From Alnus glutinosa (lineage: Eukaryota > Streptophyta > Magnoliopsida > Fagales > Betulaceae), in the NCBI RefSeq assembly GCF_958979055.1, contig NC_084891.1:25257501-25321500 (forward strand): a stretch of DNA of 64,000 nucleotides. The letters run 5' to 3'. Within the stretch, counting starts at the first letter, position 1; each line of letters starts with the position of its first letter. A program made the position numbers and the translations under genes. Positions 26,335 through 36,304 of the stretch are shown one piece after another. The notes beneath the pieces were generated by a model that saw nothing but the letters and a program-made list of their open reading frames with translations, was not told the DNA's origin and ran no database searches.

Positions 26335-27250
26335 AATATAAAACAAATCAATACAAAGAATTTTGGTGACGAAGTGGAAACTTTTGAAGAACTCTTAAAA
26401 ATAAAAACCACTCCCGGGACTAGCCAACCTCAAAGTAATTCCACTATAGAAGAAACGTTTGTTACAACCAATCTATAATCACAAAACCTTCGTAGTCTAG
26501 ACACAGGCTTGCAACCCTAGCAAACGACTTGTTTGCCTCCTCCCATTGCAGTGCCTCCAAAACCTTTAGCCTTCTTCTATGGAATCTCCTTCACTAAAGA
26601 ACTTGCTTGTTGCAACCAGGAACTCTGGTGAATAAGGGTTTTCTTTTTGTGGTTGAATGGTAACAAACAATGGAGAGGCTTGGAATATCTGTTTAGGCTC
26701 AAAGAGGTTTAGTTTCTCTTTCCAAAGTATTCTAAACGGTTGCCTCTCTCTCTTGAAAATCACGCAAAGTAGGCCTTAAATAAGTGAGGTAAAACTTGAG
26801 TTTAATAAGATAAGTCAATTCTAAATCAAAACCGTTAGTCGCAACTTTGATCAATCCAACATTGATCGTAGGTCGATCGTACTCTTGGGTTTCAGTACCA
26901 CAATTGATGCACAAGTTCGATCATACTTTTTGTACAAGATTTTCAGACTTTTATTGATAGCCCTTTTTGACCTAGTAAACATTGGAATTGGAAAAGTTTT
27001 GTGAAATACAAAATTGTAGCCCTTTGAATCAGATTTCTAATGCACCAAGCTTACCTTCATCTGATTTCAGAATCAAAAGATACGGCAGAACTAGACTGCA
27101 TTCATAAATTTGAATTCTTGAACCAAACTCTACCTTAACTCAAGTACTACTAAATATAACCCAAAAACTCAATGTTTTGACACTTGAATTTTCAACACAA
27201 ATATAAAATCTAACACTAATGTGTAAGTTCTACCGTTAGATGTCTAGTAT
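26335..27250. mobile_element. LTR-like dispersed repeat, related to 57170-58420
   Basis: The left part, GACGAAGTGGAAACTTTTGA then AAAAACCACTCC, matches the start of the repeat at 57219-57260 (ACGAAGTGGAAACTCTATGA, AAAAAACCACTC) in the same order and orientation, followed by similar 'GTTACAA...ATCACA' and CTTGCAACCC-type sequence. Further right, where the other copy has CGTCCGGACG repeats, this one has GATCGTAGGTCGATCGTAC-like motifs. It has no coding capacity. It is probably an LTR or non-autonomous LTR element; borders are approximate. Confidence 0.5.
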
Positions 27251-27689
27251 TTGAAATGACGATTATGGCTTCTCCTCTTTAATGATAGCAAGTTTATTGA
27301 ACTAGTCATATCTTTACAGCAATTCAACTTCTCACAAATAATCAAAGTCATTCTGAGTCCCAAATGTATTCGTCTTTGGATGGTACAGCATAATAATCCA
27401 GTTCCACCAACCATACTCCAATATATAAGGAACATAACAAGACTAAGTCATTCGCATTTAAAAGGGGGTAACTTAGAATTTTTCAACTGCTAATTATAAG
27501 CTTTAAGGGGCTTCCACATTCATGTTCGGGGAAAAAGAAAAAGAAAAAAAGGACACTAATAAATGCGATATATATAAGCCAGTAATTCTGTGCAGCCCGA
27601 TATCATATAATCAGAAGCTCGGTCACTACCAATGCCAGTGAAAAATATATTGAGAAAAATTCAGATAACATAGACATACCACAAATTGC

Positions 27690-28245
27690 AAAAACCACCT
27701 CCAAAGATCAATACCCCAGAATAGATTTCGATTCTCGACTTATCCTAGTCCCTTCAAAGGAACCCGCCGAGCAAAGTCTCGATAATAACGACGACCACCA
27801 AAACTTTCTCGGTGATATTCTCTTTGCCCGGAGAATTCCCTGGTAAAGAACATTATCCCAAGGAAACCGAAGAACCCGTTCCTCCAGACGACACTGTGAT
27901 AAGAGAAAGCTGGTGGTGGTGGGCAAAATATCACAAAAACGAGGTGACAAGGTGGTAAATGAAAGATGGCCATTGGTCATGGTGGTGGTTATCTTTGGAA
28001 GAACAGGGCGAAATATCCAATGTTGGGGTTTGCAAGTTGGGACACAGACTGTGAAACACGTCCCCAATTGGCAATTTTGCGTTGGCAAAAACCGGTCAAA
28101 CTCAATCTGGCGGTTTGATGGAGGGTCATTATTGATATTCCATAAATTACAGGGGAAGGACGTGCAAATATGGAATTTCAGGCAAGTCCCTGAGAGGGAT
28201 CTACTTATCTTTGGCAAATATCGGAATCCTCTTTTGGGTTTATGA
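27690..28245 (-). other. Unassigned lower-AT stretch; candidate leader/promoter of the HHP4-like gene
   Basis: This stretch is clearly less AT-rich than its flanks and has overlapping minus-strand open frames (to 169 codons) with no domain I recognise. Its position, 3 kb upstream of a gene that needs a 5' non-coding exon, makes a leader exon or promoter the simplest reading. A second candidate leader is the CT-rich block at about 28787-28930, whose minus strand ends in a donor-like AAG|GTAATT. Transcript data would decide. Confidence 0.3.
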
Positions 28246-28877
28246 CAAAATCACCTTTTTTTTTTTTTTTTTTGGAAAAGTTGATGTTTTATAAATCAAG
28301 TAGAGAGGTCTTGCTCATCTAGAACAATGCTTTGGATAGGATGAGGACACGACACTCCTCCGTCTAAACTTGATCTAACAGGTGAGACAAAGCTGTTTTG
28401 GCTAGCCAGTGGGTTGCTTGATAGTAATGTTAGATTTATTTTTTAAAAAAAAAAAAATTATTTCACAATTAATACAATTTTAACTAATTTTTAGATTAAT
28501 CTTTGTTAAATAAATAATAATAATAAAAAAAAAAGTTTAAAAGGTTAATTGAGACTATTATATCAACATTTTTTTTAACATTTCTCACTTGCTCTACTAA
28601 GGTCTTGGAAATTGTTTAAGAGAAATCTTTCATTTGCATACTACATAGTACATTCCATTCAACTCTCATCTCACTCGCCATCAACTATTGTTTTTCATTT
28701 TTTTTTTTAACCGGATTCAAAGACTAATGAAAAAAGTGCAAAAAAAATTGCAAAAAAGTGAGAAAATAAAAATCAAAAATTACCTTTGCACTGGCCGTTA
28801 GCTGGCGTACGTCCGGGTGTCGCCGGAAGGTGAGGAAGTGCCGGCCGGGATCGATCTGACAAAGAAAGGGGAAGAGG

Positions 28878-28879
28878 GA

Positions 28880-28921
<42 letters not shown>
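28878..28921. repeat. (GA)n microsatellite
   Basis: A GA tract of about 40 bases inside a purine-rich block; the opposite strand is CT-rich as in plant 5' leaders. Confidence 0.85.
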
Positions 28922-28924
<3 letters not shown>

Positions 28925-28969
28925 CAGTGAAGTAGTTTCTAGATGAGAGCAGCAAAATTTTTTAGAAAT

Positions 28970-29187
28970 AAGGTTCTAGACGGTTTGAAACAAACCGTAT
29001 GAAAATTGCTAATTCTGGACGGTTTGCTTCAAACCGTCTGTTTTTTTAAGGACAATTTTAGCAAACCGTCTATATTTATTTGTTTATGGACGGTTTTTTA
29101 AAAACCATATGTAAAAGTTTAATTCAAGACGGTTTCCAAAATCGTCTAGAAAAAAAACCGTCTATAATTAGTAGTTTTTTTGTAGTG
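28970..29187. mobile_element. CACTA-type terminus with GACGGTTT subterminal repeats
   Basis: The right end, read on the minus strand, begins CACTACAAAAAAACTACTAA, the classic terminus of plant CACTA (En/Spm) elements. Going inward there are many direct and inverted copies of GACGGTTT/AAACCGTC, as expected for transposase-binding subterminal repeats. No matching left terminus was found before the GA microsatellite, so this is either a truncated end or a short deletion derivative. Confidence 0.7.
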
Positions 29188-30340
29188 TTTAGTAAAATAG
29201 ATTTGAGATGAGAGTGTAGTACAATGGCTGAGAGGGGGGGGGGGGGGGGGCGATGGGGGCCATGACCCCCCCTCAACTCTTAAGAAAAAAATAATAATTA
29301 AGGTAAAAAAAATTAAGGTTTTTTTGTCTATTGGCCCTTAGCGATAAATTTTTTTTTCCCCTTAGCCCCTTGGCCCTTTCCCTTTTATCATTTTTTCAAC
29401 TGGTTTCATCTCATTTGGAACGATCGATAGCTTTATTGTCAAAAAATTTTCCTTTAATATTTCACGGGTAGCAACGGACATGTCTGAAAAGGTAACAATG
29501 GAAGAAGTTTTACAAAGTTGTAGAGACTTTGTTCAAAGTAAATGAGAAGGATTTAGTAAAGCAGTGCATTGGAAGAAGACATGTGTGGATTTGATGAGTC
29601 ACACTCCTGACAAAGCTCGATTTTCTAAAGATGTGTGGCAAAATAATGTAAAATGGGCAAAAATATCTAGATGGCATTAGAAAAATCTAGAAGATATGCA
29701 TTTAATTTGTTTTGTATTGCGTTTAACAGAATGTGTTTTGTGTAGAATATAGTGTGTTTTGTATAACAGTTAGTGGGCTATTGTGTTAGTTAGAGTGGAC
29801 TGTTTTAACAAAAGGAGCAAGAGAATGTTAGCTTCAAGAGTCATGTCATTAAGGTAAAACCTTGCGAAAAGGCCGAAAAGCACATAATTCATCTAACTGA
29901 ATTTTCACAATTTCAGTACAGAAACTAAGACCTTTTTTATTTTTTATTTTCTGAATCTTTGGCAGTTTTCTCTACTTTTTTTTTTTTTTTTTTTTTTCCA
30001 AAAAACTCTTTTCACTTTTGCTTATTGATTTTTAATTTGAAGGGAATAATAAAAATATCAAAATTGGGTTATGTTTAATTTACTTAAAATTTGCCTTTAT
30101 ATATATATACTTTAACCCATACTTAAGAAAAAAATTTATTTGGCCCCCAAACATTAAAATGTATGCCTCCGTCCTTGGTGTAGTATGTAACATTAATTAA
30201 TTGTCTATTGAATATTGATGCTTGGGTTTTTTTTATTTTATTTTTATTTTCCTCATTTTCTTTTGGTCTAATTGAAAAAAAGAAAAAAAAGGAAAGAAAT
30301 AGTTTTAGTGGCATTTCCTAAAATTAGTTCAAAAGTGTTT
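29188..30340. other. Intergenic with decayed repeat sequence
   Basis: It contains a run of 17 G at 29234-29250 followed by GGGGGCCATGACCCCCCCTC, a motif like that in hAT-related debris. The rest is AT-rich with long T runs (29977-29998). Broken frames near 29450-29860 may be transposon protein debris, but none is recognisable. Confidence 0.4.
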
Positions 30341-30348
30341 TATTTGGG

Positions 30349-30516
30349 ATAAATGCTTAGTTATACACTCTCATCCCACTCCTATCCCACCATTGTCTAG
30401 GTAGACCAATAATATAAGAGTTAGTAGAAAAAGTGTAATGGAACCCTAATTTTTTTGACAACATTATTGGTCCACTTAAACAATAATAAGATATGAGTAG
30501 AATGAGAGTGTACAAC
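30349..30516. mobile_element. Mutator-type MITE, same family as 52822-53001
   Basis: The left end ATAAATGCTTAGTTATACAC, then TCTCATCCCACTCCTATCCC, matches the termini of the 180-bp element at 52822. The right end keeps ATGAGAGTGTACAAC but has lost the last ten or so bases. An 8-bp direct repeat TATTTGGG at 30341-30348 and 30517-30524 fits a target-site duplication. It is older and more diverged than the second copy. Confidence 0.7.
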
Positions 30517-30769
30517 TATTTGGGCTTGGTTCAATAAACAAGCCCTCTTTGGAAAAGATACTCCGAGTGCAAGTGCCTCATTTTAATTTTTATTTTAAAT
30601 TCAAGTGCCTCATGGACTCTCATTCGTAAAAACCAACAACTCTTTTCCTTCTCTCTCTATATATTGACATGTTCAATTCACTCTTAATTTTTTTTTTTTA
30701 AATAATAATAATAATATTGACCAAATAGTGAATTGAACATACCACATAAACTGAGAATGTTAAAAAAAA

Positions 30770-31829
30770 GGGATAAATATCCCATTGGTACCTGAGTTTT
30801 ACGTGTTTTTAAATTTAGTACCTCAGTTTTGTTTAGTATCATAGGTGGTACCTGAATTAAGGGTAAAAACCCATTTGGTACCTCTGTTAGATTTTCCGTC
30901 CAAATTTTAACGCCTTGCCACGTGTCAACCGCTGAGGTTGACACGTGGCACTACATAAAAAAAAATTAAAAATTAAAAATTAAAATATTTAGAAAATGAT
31001 TAAAAATAATAAAATTTAAAAAAAAAATTAAAAAAAGAAAAAAGAAGAGGGGTGGCTGAGCCACCCCCTTGGCCGGTCTGGGGTGGCCGAACCACCCCAT
31101 AGGGGGTGGTTCGGCCACCCCCAAACCGGCCGGAATGGGGGTGGCCGAACCACCCCCGTGGCCCTAGGGGGTGGTTCGGCCACCCCCAAGGGCCAAAACC
31201 CTTCAAAAAAAAATTGAGGGTTGGCCCTTGGGGGTGGCCGAACCACCCCCTAGGGCCACGGGGGTGGTTCGGCCACCCCCTAGGGCCAAAACCCTTCAAA
31301 AAAAAATTGAGGGTTGGCCCTTGGGGGTGGCCGAACCACCCCCTAGGGCCACGGGGGTGGTTTGGCCACCCTCAGTCCGGCCGGTCTGGGGGTGGCCGAA
31401 CCACCCCCGTGGCCTAGGGCCAAAACCCTTCAAAAATTTTTTTTTTTTTTTTTTTTTTTCAACTATGGGGTGGCCGAACCACCCCCTATGGGGTGGTTCG
31501 GCCACCCCAGACCGGTCAGACCGGCCAAGGGGGTGGCTCAGCCACCCCTCTTCTTTTTTCTTTTTTTAATTTTTTTTTTTAAAATTTTATTATTTTTAAT
31601 CATTTTCTAAATTTTTTAATTTTTAATTTTTAATTTTTTTTTATGTAGTGCCACGTGTCAACCTCAGCGGTTGACACGTGGCGATGCGTTAAAATTTGGA
31701 CGGAAAATCTAACAGAAGTACCAAATGGGTTTTTACCCTTAATTCAGGTACCACCTATGATACTAAACAAAACTGAGGTACTAAATTTAAAAACACGTAA
31801 AACTCAGGTACCAATGGGGTATTTATCCC
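30770..31829. mobile_element. 1060-bp foldback element with hairpin-array core
   Basis: Long terminal inverted repeats of about 340 bp begin GGGATAAATATCCCATTGGT on the left and the inverted right reads GGGATAAATACCCCATTGGT. Identical 9-bp direct repeats TAAAAAAAA flank the element at 30761-30769 and 31830-31838, the Mutator duplication length. Each arm carries TTGGTACCTGAG-type sequence and two facing CCACGTGTCAACC blocks. The core (about 31080-31510) has eleven copies, in alternating orientation, of the 15-base hairpin GGTGG-CCGAA-CCACC, mostly with an extra GG/CC each side. A 98-bp unit with GGCCAAAACCCTTC is tandem there. Frames on both strands are by-products of the repeat; no transposase is present. 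Confidence 0.88.
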
Positions 31830-31839
31830 TAAAAAAAAA

Positions 31840-32714
31840 TAAAAATGGAAGAATACTAAATTATATATATATATATATAAAATTTAGTCACCCATCTCGT
31901 TTGAAGAGTTATAATAGAACAGAGAACAAATGAGGTATCACGTGAATAGATATGAGTGATGAATAAACAAATTGAACAATTTCAATTTCTAAATATAATG
32001 ATGCAGATGGAAAACATGAAAATCGTTGTACAATAATAAACATAAGATATTCAAAATAACTGAATTTGATTATTACTAATATTCAAATACTTACAGAGAT
32101 AAGTAGATAACTAGGTTTACTAATGAAATCTTAGTACGTTGAAAACGTCTGTGTACATGATTTTTGAAAGCTTATGAAAGTGATGCAATCAAATAATAAA
32201 AAGAAATAAAAGAAAATAGATAAAGGTTATTTTAATAGAATCGTAATTTTCAATGGCTATTTCGAAAGAACCGTAACCTCCAAAGATACCAACAAAGATT
32301 CTAAGTTTTCATAATATTTAGCATGCTTCTTTATTGATTAGGGTTACACTTATATATAAGACAATTAGGTCATAAGACATAACCATTAGGCTTAGCTGTC
32401 ATTACATTATGTAGAAAAATAACTAAAAAGGAAATAAACTAATGGAAAATACATTCCTTATTAGCTAAAACACTTAGAGAAATAATATATGAAGATTATA
32501 CTCCTTATTTACTATTGTCTTAGGGATTCGGTATTGCCACGTGTGCTGCCATGTAAGCCCTAAAATTCTGAACGTATCAGAAAGTAGATTACAATATTTT
32601 TGGAATGGATAGCAAAGGATCTCTGAAAACAGAAGTAGGTTGTATTTTTCAGCCTGCCTTTAATACTTGAGTAAGGAAATTATTGGATTCCTATTGTCCA
32701 AAGTAGATTCCTCT

Positions 32715-32755
<41 letters not shown>

Positions 32756-33690
32756 GGTATCCCCTGACCTCTTATAGACTGCAATAAACTGCAATGTACC
32801 TCGTTTGCTGAACAATTGTCCTACCAAGGTGGTAGCCAAACCTTGTAAGTGCAGTGATTGTCTTACCAGGAAACCAATGACTAATTCCTAACCCAATGTC
32901 TGACGCTACTCCTGACATTGGGCGTTAAATCATGAGCAAATGGTCAAAGGCCCACAAGGACCCCCCCCTCCCAACACAACCTAGGTGGCTGGCCCCAAGA
33001 GGGAGGTAGCACCCATGGGGATTCGAATCTGGGATCAACTGAGCCCCCTTGGGATTATTCTTTTTGCTTTTACTATAGTGAAATGCACCGAATGGGCTTG
33101 GACTGAAGTACCTCATAACTAGATGCTTTGCTGAAAGTTGAAACTTTAATAAAGTAAATAGTAAGGTTACTATTCCAAAAAAAAAAAAAAAAAAATTGAA
33201 CCATAAAAGCAACACCAAGTAATTACCATTTCTGCATAGAAACCGGAGAGAAATTGGGGAGTAGATGATGATGATGATGATGATGATGCATAGCAATGTA
33301 CGTAGTTTCAGTTTCACCCCCATATTGTCCATGAGAATGAGATACCAGCAAGACGCTTTAGGCGAGATTCAATAAATTCGATGATTCAATAGAATGTTTA
33401 AAAAAGGGTGAAAATGTTACTCTCACAAAATATTGTATTCACAAATGTTTTATAAAGCTTATCTCTACTGCTGCCATTGAAAATTGTATAGACGTAATAT
33501 TATAATTGATAGATTTTAGATATTGATATGTTAAACTATTAGGTGGGGGGTGGTGTTACGTTATAATGTTGAATTTTCTTTTTCTTTTTCTTTTTTAATT
33601 TTAATTAGAGGCCGATTTTGACTTCCAAAAGAGTTCTCCTACAGGATCCAAGCCGAAGTCGCAGAATAAATTACTTGGAAGAAAGCAAAC
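31840..33690. other. Intergenic with LTR-like debris
   Basis: (AT)n at 31862-31879, a T run of about 34 at 32720-32753 and a (GAT)n run at 33263-33289. The minus strand of about 32190-32580 resembles an LTR (TATATATAAG, then CCCTAATCAATAAAG), but no primer-binding site or gene is attached. A block at 32925-33065 has a tRNA-box-B-like GATTCGAATC. No coding gene is supported. Confidence 0.4.
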
Positions 33691-34026
33691 AAGTAACATA
33701 TTTTGACTGGTCGACTCATGGGCTTGACGGAAAACTCCAGTTTTAATTTGACAAAGTCATGGTTTCAAGTCATGGTTTTTGCTTGGAAACTTCCCGCAGA
33801 ACGTTCCATCAAGAAACGTGTGGTAGGCTTCTTCATATTTTTGGTCAGAAATTTCCCTTTTTGCAAGAGCTCTGTCAAGAAAACGCGTCTAAATTAAGGG
33901 GATTTCGATCTAGACTCTAGTCAAAGTCCATCCTGAATACATATACTTTATGCTTGCCTTCTTGGTAATCATATTCATCTGATCTTCTTGTGAATTTGGT
34001 TCAAGAGCTTCTTACCAAGAAAAGAG

Positions 34027-35506
34027 ATGAGCTCTCAGAATGGCAATGACGGTTTTGATAAGAACTTCGAAAGTGTCAGTAAAGGGTTTGATTCCACCAT
34101 GAAATTGGCAATACTAGGTTCACTTGGTAAGTTGCTAGAAATGTTTGAATCCTTATTAAGGGACATCTCTTGTAGGCATAATTTAATCATCTTTTCCTCC
34201 ATTTTTCAGTTTCAGGTCTGGTAATGGTCGCTGCAATTGTAGCCATTGCATATGCCATAATTGATTGCTTGAAAAAGGCAGGAACTGCAATTCCAAGTTA
34301 TACCAGGATAGCCACCGGAGACACCGATAAAGCTTCAAATCCACATCCATCATCCATTGACATTGAAAAAGCAGAAACATCTCCTCTCCCCGTCCCCGTA
34401 CTTCGGGACTCACAAGTTGAGCATGCAACGATGGAGAGATTCCTCAGCAACATGGCAAGAGAGAAGCCCATCAGGTTCTCTCCCGAGCAACTTGCAGAAT
34501 TCACAGAAAATTACTCCACCATATTGGGTTCAGGTGGTTTTGGTGTAGTCTTCAAAGGGCAATTCCCAAATGGAGCGCAAGTGGCTGTCAAAGTGCTTAA
34601 TGGTGAGTTGAATAAGCAAGTTGAAGAGCAGTTCATGGCAGAAGTTAGCACCATGGGAAGAACTTACCATTTCAACTTAGTCAGACTCTATGGCTTCTGC
34701 TTCGACCCTACGATAAGAGCACTTGTTTACGAGTGCATGGAGAATGGATCCCTAGACCGGTTCTTGTTCAGCAGTAACGACCAAGAGATGGAGTGGGAGA
34801 AGCTTCATGACATCGCAATTGGAACGGCAAAAGGAATAGCTTATCTGCATGAGGAATGCCAAGAAAGAATCATTCACTACGACATAAAGCCAGCGAATGT
34901 ACTTCTTGACAAAAATTGGAATCCGAAAGTCGCGGATTTTGGGCTAGCGAAGCTTTGCAATAGAGGAAGCAGTCACTTACTACTAACAAACCGCAGAGGG
35001 ACACCGGGATATGCTGCCCCGGAGCTATGGAAGCCTTATCCCGTGACTCTCAAGTGCGATGTTTACAGCTTTGGAATGCTGCTGTTTGAAATTGTAGGGA
35101 GGAGAAGAAATTTGATGATAATCAAAACGAGTCACGACAATGGCTTCCAAGATGGACATGGGACATGTTTGCGAATAATGAATTGGCCGTTATGGTGTCG
35201 CTTTGCGGGATTGAGGAGAAGAACAGAGAGAAGGCAGAGAGGATGGCAATGGTGGCTCTGTGGTGCGTTCAATATTCACCAGAAGACAGACCTCTTATGA
35301 GCACTGTGGTGAAGATGTTGGAGAGAAGCATGGATACTCCTCCGCCACCTTTTCCTTTTGAACAATTGGTATCTCCTACACCAACTCTGAACCTACATAA
35401 TGGAACCCATGAGGATTCCGATACTTCATCATCATGGACAAACACTCTTGAGAAACCCAATTCTGGACCTATGCATAATGCCTTAGAGATTGAATTAGCT
35501 ACTTAG
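34027..35506 (+). pseudogene. LRK10-like/GDPDL2-type receptor kinase with frameshift
   Basis: Membrane kinase of the LRK10L (rust-resistance-kinase-like) group without the usual extracellular domain. Exon 1 is 34027-34126 and exon 2 starts at 34210 (or six bases later at a second AG). After a short N-terminus comes one hydrophobic segment (SGLVMVAAIVAIAYAII, about residues 35-51), then the kinase: glycine loop LGSGGFGVVFKG near 139, VAVKVL with the lysine near 161, non-RD catalytic loop IIHYDIKPANVLL near 255, DFGLAK near 276, YAAPELW near 301 and SFGMLLFEIVGRRRN ending near 334. There, at about 35110, one base is missing: the frame leaves the family sequence and stops at 35300, while the expected continuation (FDDNQNESRQWLPRWTWDMF) runs in another frame to a stop at 35506. 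The normal product therefore lacks kinase subdomains X-XI. It may be a pseudogene, a null allele or an assembly error in an A-rich run. Confidence 0.85.
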
Positions 35507-35639
35507 TTCTGTAGATTCTGAATTGATTGTTGTGTATCTATCCATATGCGGACACTTAACAACATTCTTCACTATTGTTTGCACGCATTGATGTATGGTG
35601 TAATGTTTTTCGGGTTAACTTGAGATTGATACGTACGGT

Positions 35640-35860
35640 GAGTAATGTTGTGGAGAGGCGTGGTGATAGTAGAGTTAGGTGATGATGATTGATGAAGAAG
35701 AAGTTTGGGTGGAGGATGATGAGGCAGAAGATGTAGCCATTGGATCAAACAACGTCAGTCGATTTGAAGCTCTGATACCATAGAAGATAATCAATTGTAT
35801 GTGTGTATTACTGCCTATTTGGATATGTTGTAGGCCTTTGTATACGAAACTGTAGCTCAG
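35640..35860 (-). mobile_element. Ty1-copia remnant: LTR edge, tRNA-Met primer-binding site, gag start
   Basis: On the minus strand an LTR-like end (CAATTGATTATCTTC) is followed by TATGGTATCAGAGC, the usual copia primer-binding site complementary to initiator tRNA-Met (about 35788-35775). Then, after a short gap, comes an ATG with a Ser/Thr-rich start (MATSSASSSSTQTSSSS), like many copia gag proteins. The frame stops soon after. Only this junction fragment is left between the kinase gene and the transporter gene. Confidence 0.65.
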
Positions 35861-36304
35861 AATAGCAAAATTACTTCTGATTATTTTTATTTTTCCCTAA
35901 AGAACTCGACTACAGCACCATGCCTTCTGGTGAACAATTAAACTGTTGCACTTATAGAGACAAGATACCCCAACAATTTCAATAAGATCTGCAGATCCCT
36001 CCAACACTTCATTTCTGAGCCATGTTTGATGAATTTGACTATTAGACCTGGTGAATTTATTTGTTACTTTTTATTTGCTTTTAGACGTTTATAGTTGCTT
36101 TGTAATTGATATTGCAATTTTAATTATTTTTTCTATAGGAACAAAAAAAAAAAAAATTTAACAAGCAAACTGTTATGAAAGCTTTATAAAGATGGTATAT
36201 TAACTACACAACGAAGTAAAAATTTCGTTTCCCTCTTTGATGGTGATGAGTGGAAGACCTGAACTGAAGCAGTAATAGTTGCAGGCGGACATTCTTTCAT
36301 AGGC

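Noticed and set aside
31106..31610. Several 70-130-codon frames rich in GWPNHP / VAEPPP on both strands
   Set aside because: They are translations of the hairpin array of the foldback element and occur in many frames at once; there is no sign of a real protein.
32925..33065. Possible second SINE (GATTCGAATC box-B-like motif)
   Set aside because: No box A lies at the right distance in either orientation, so it is not called.
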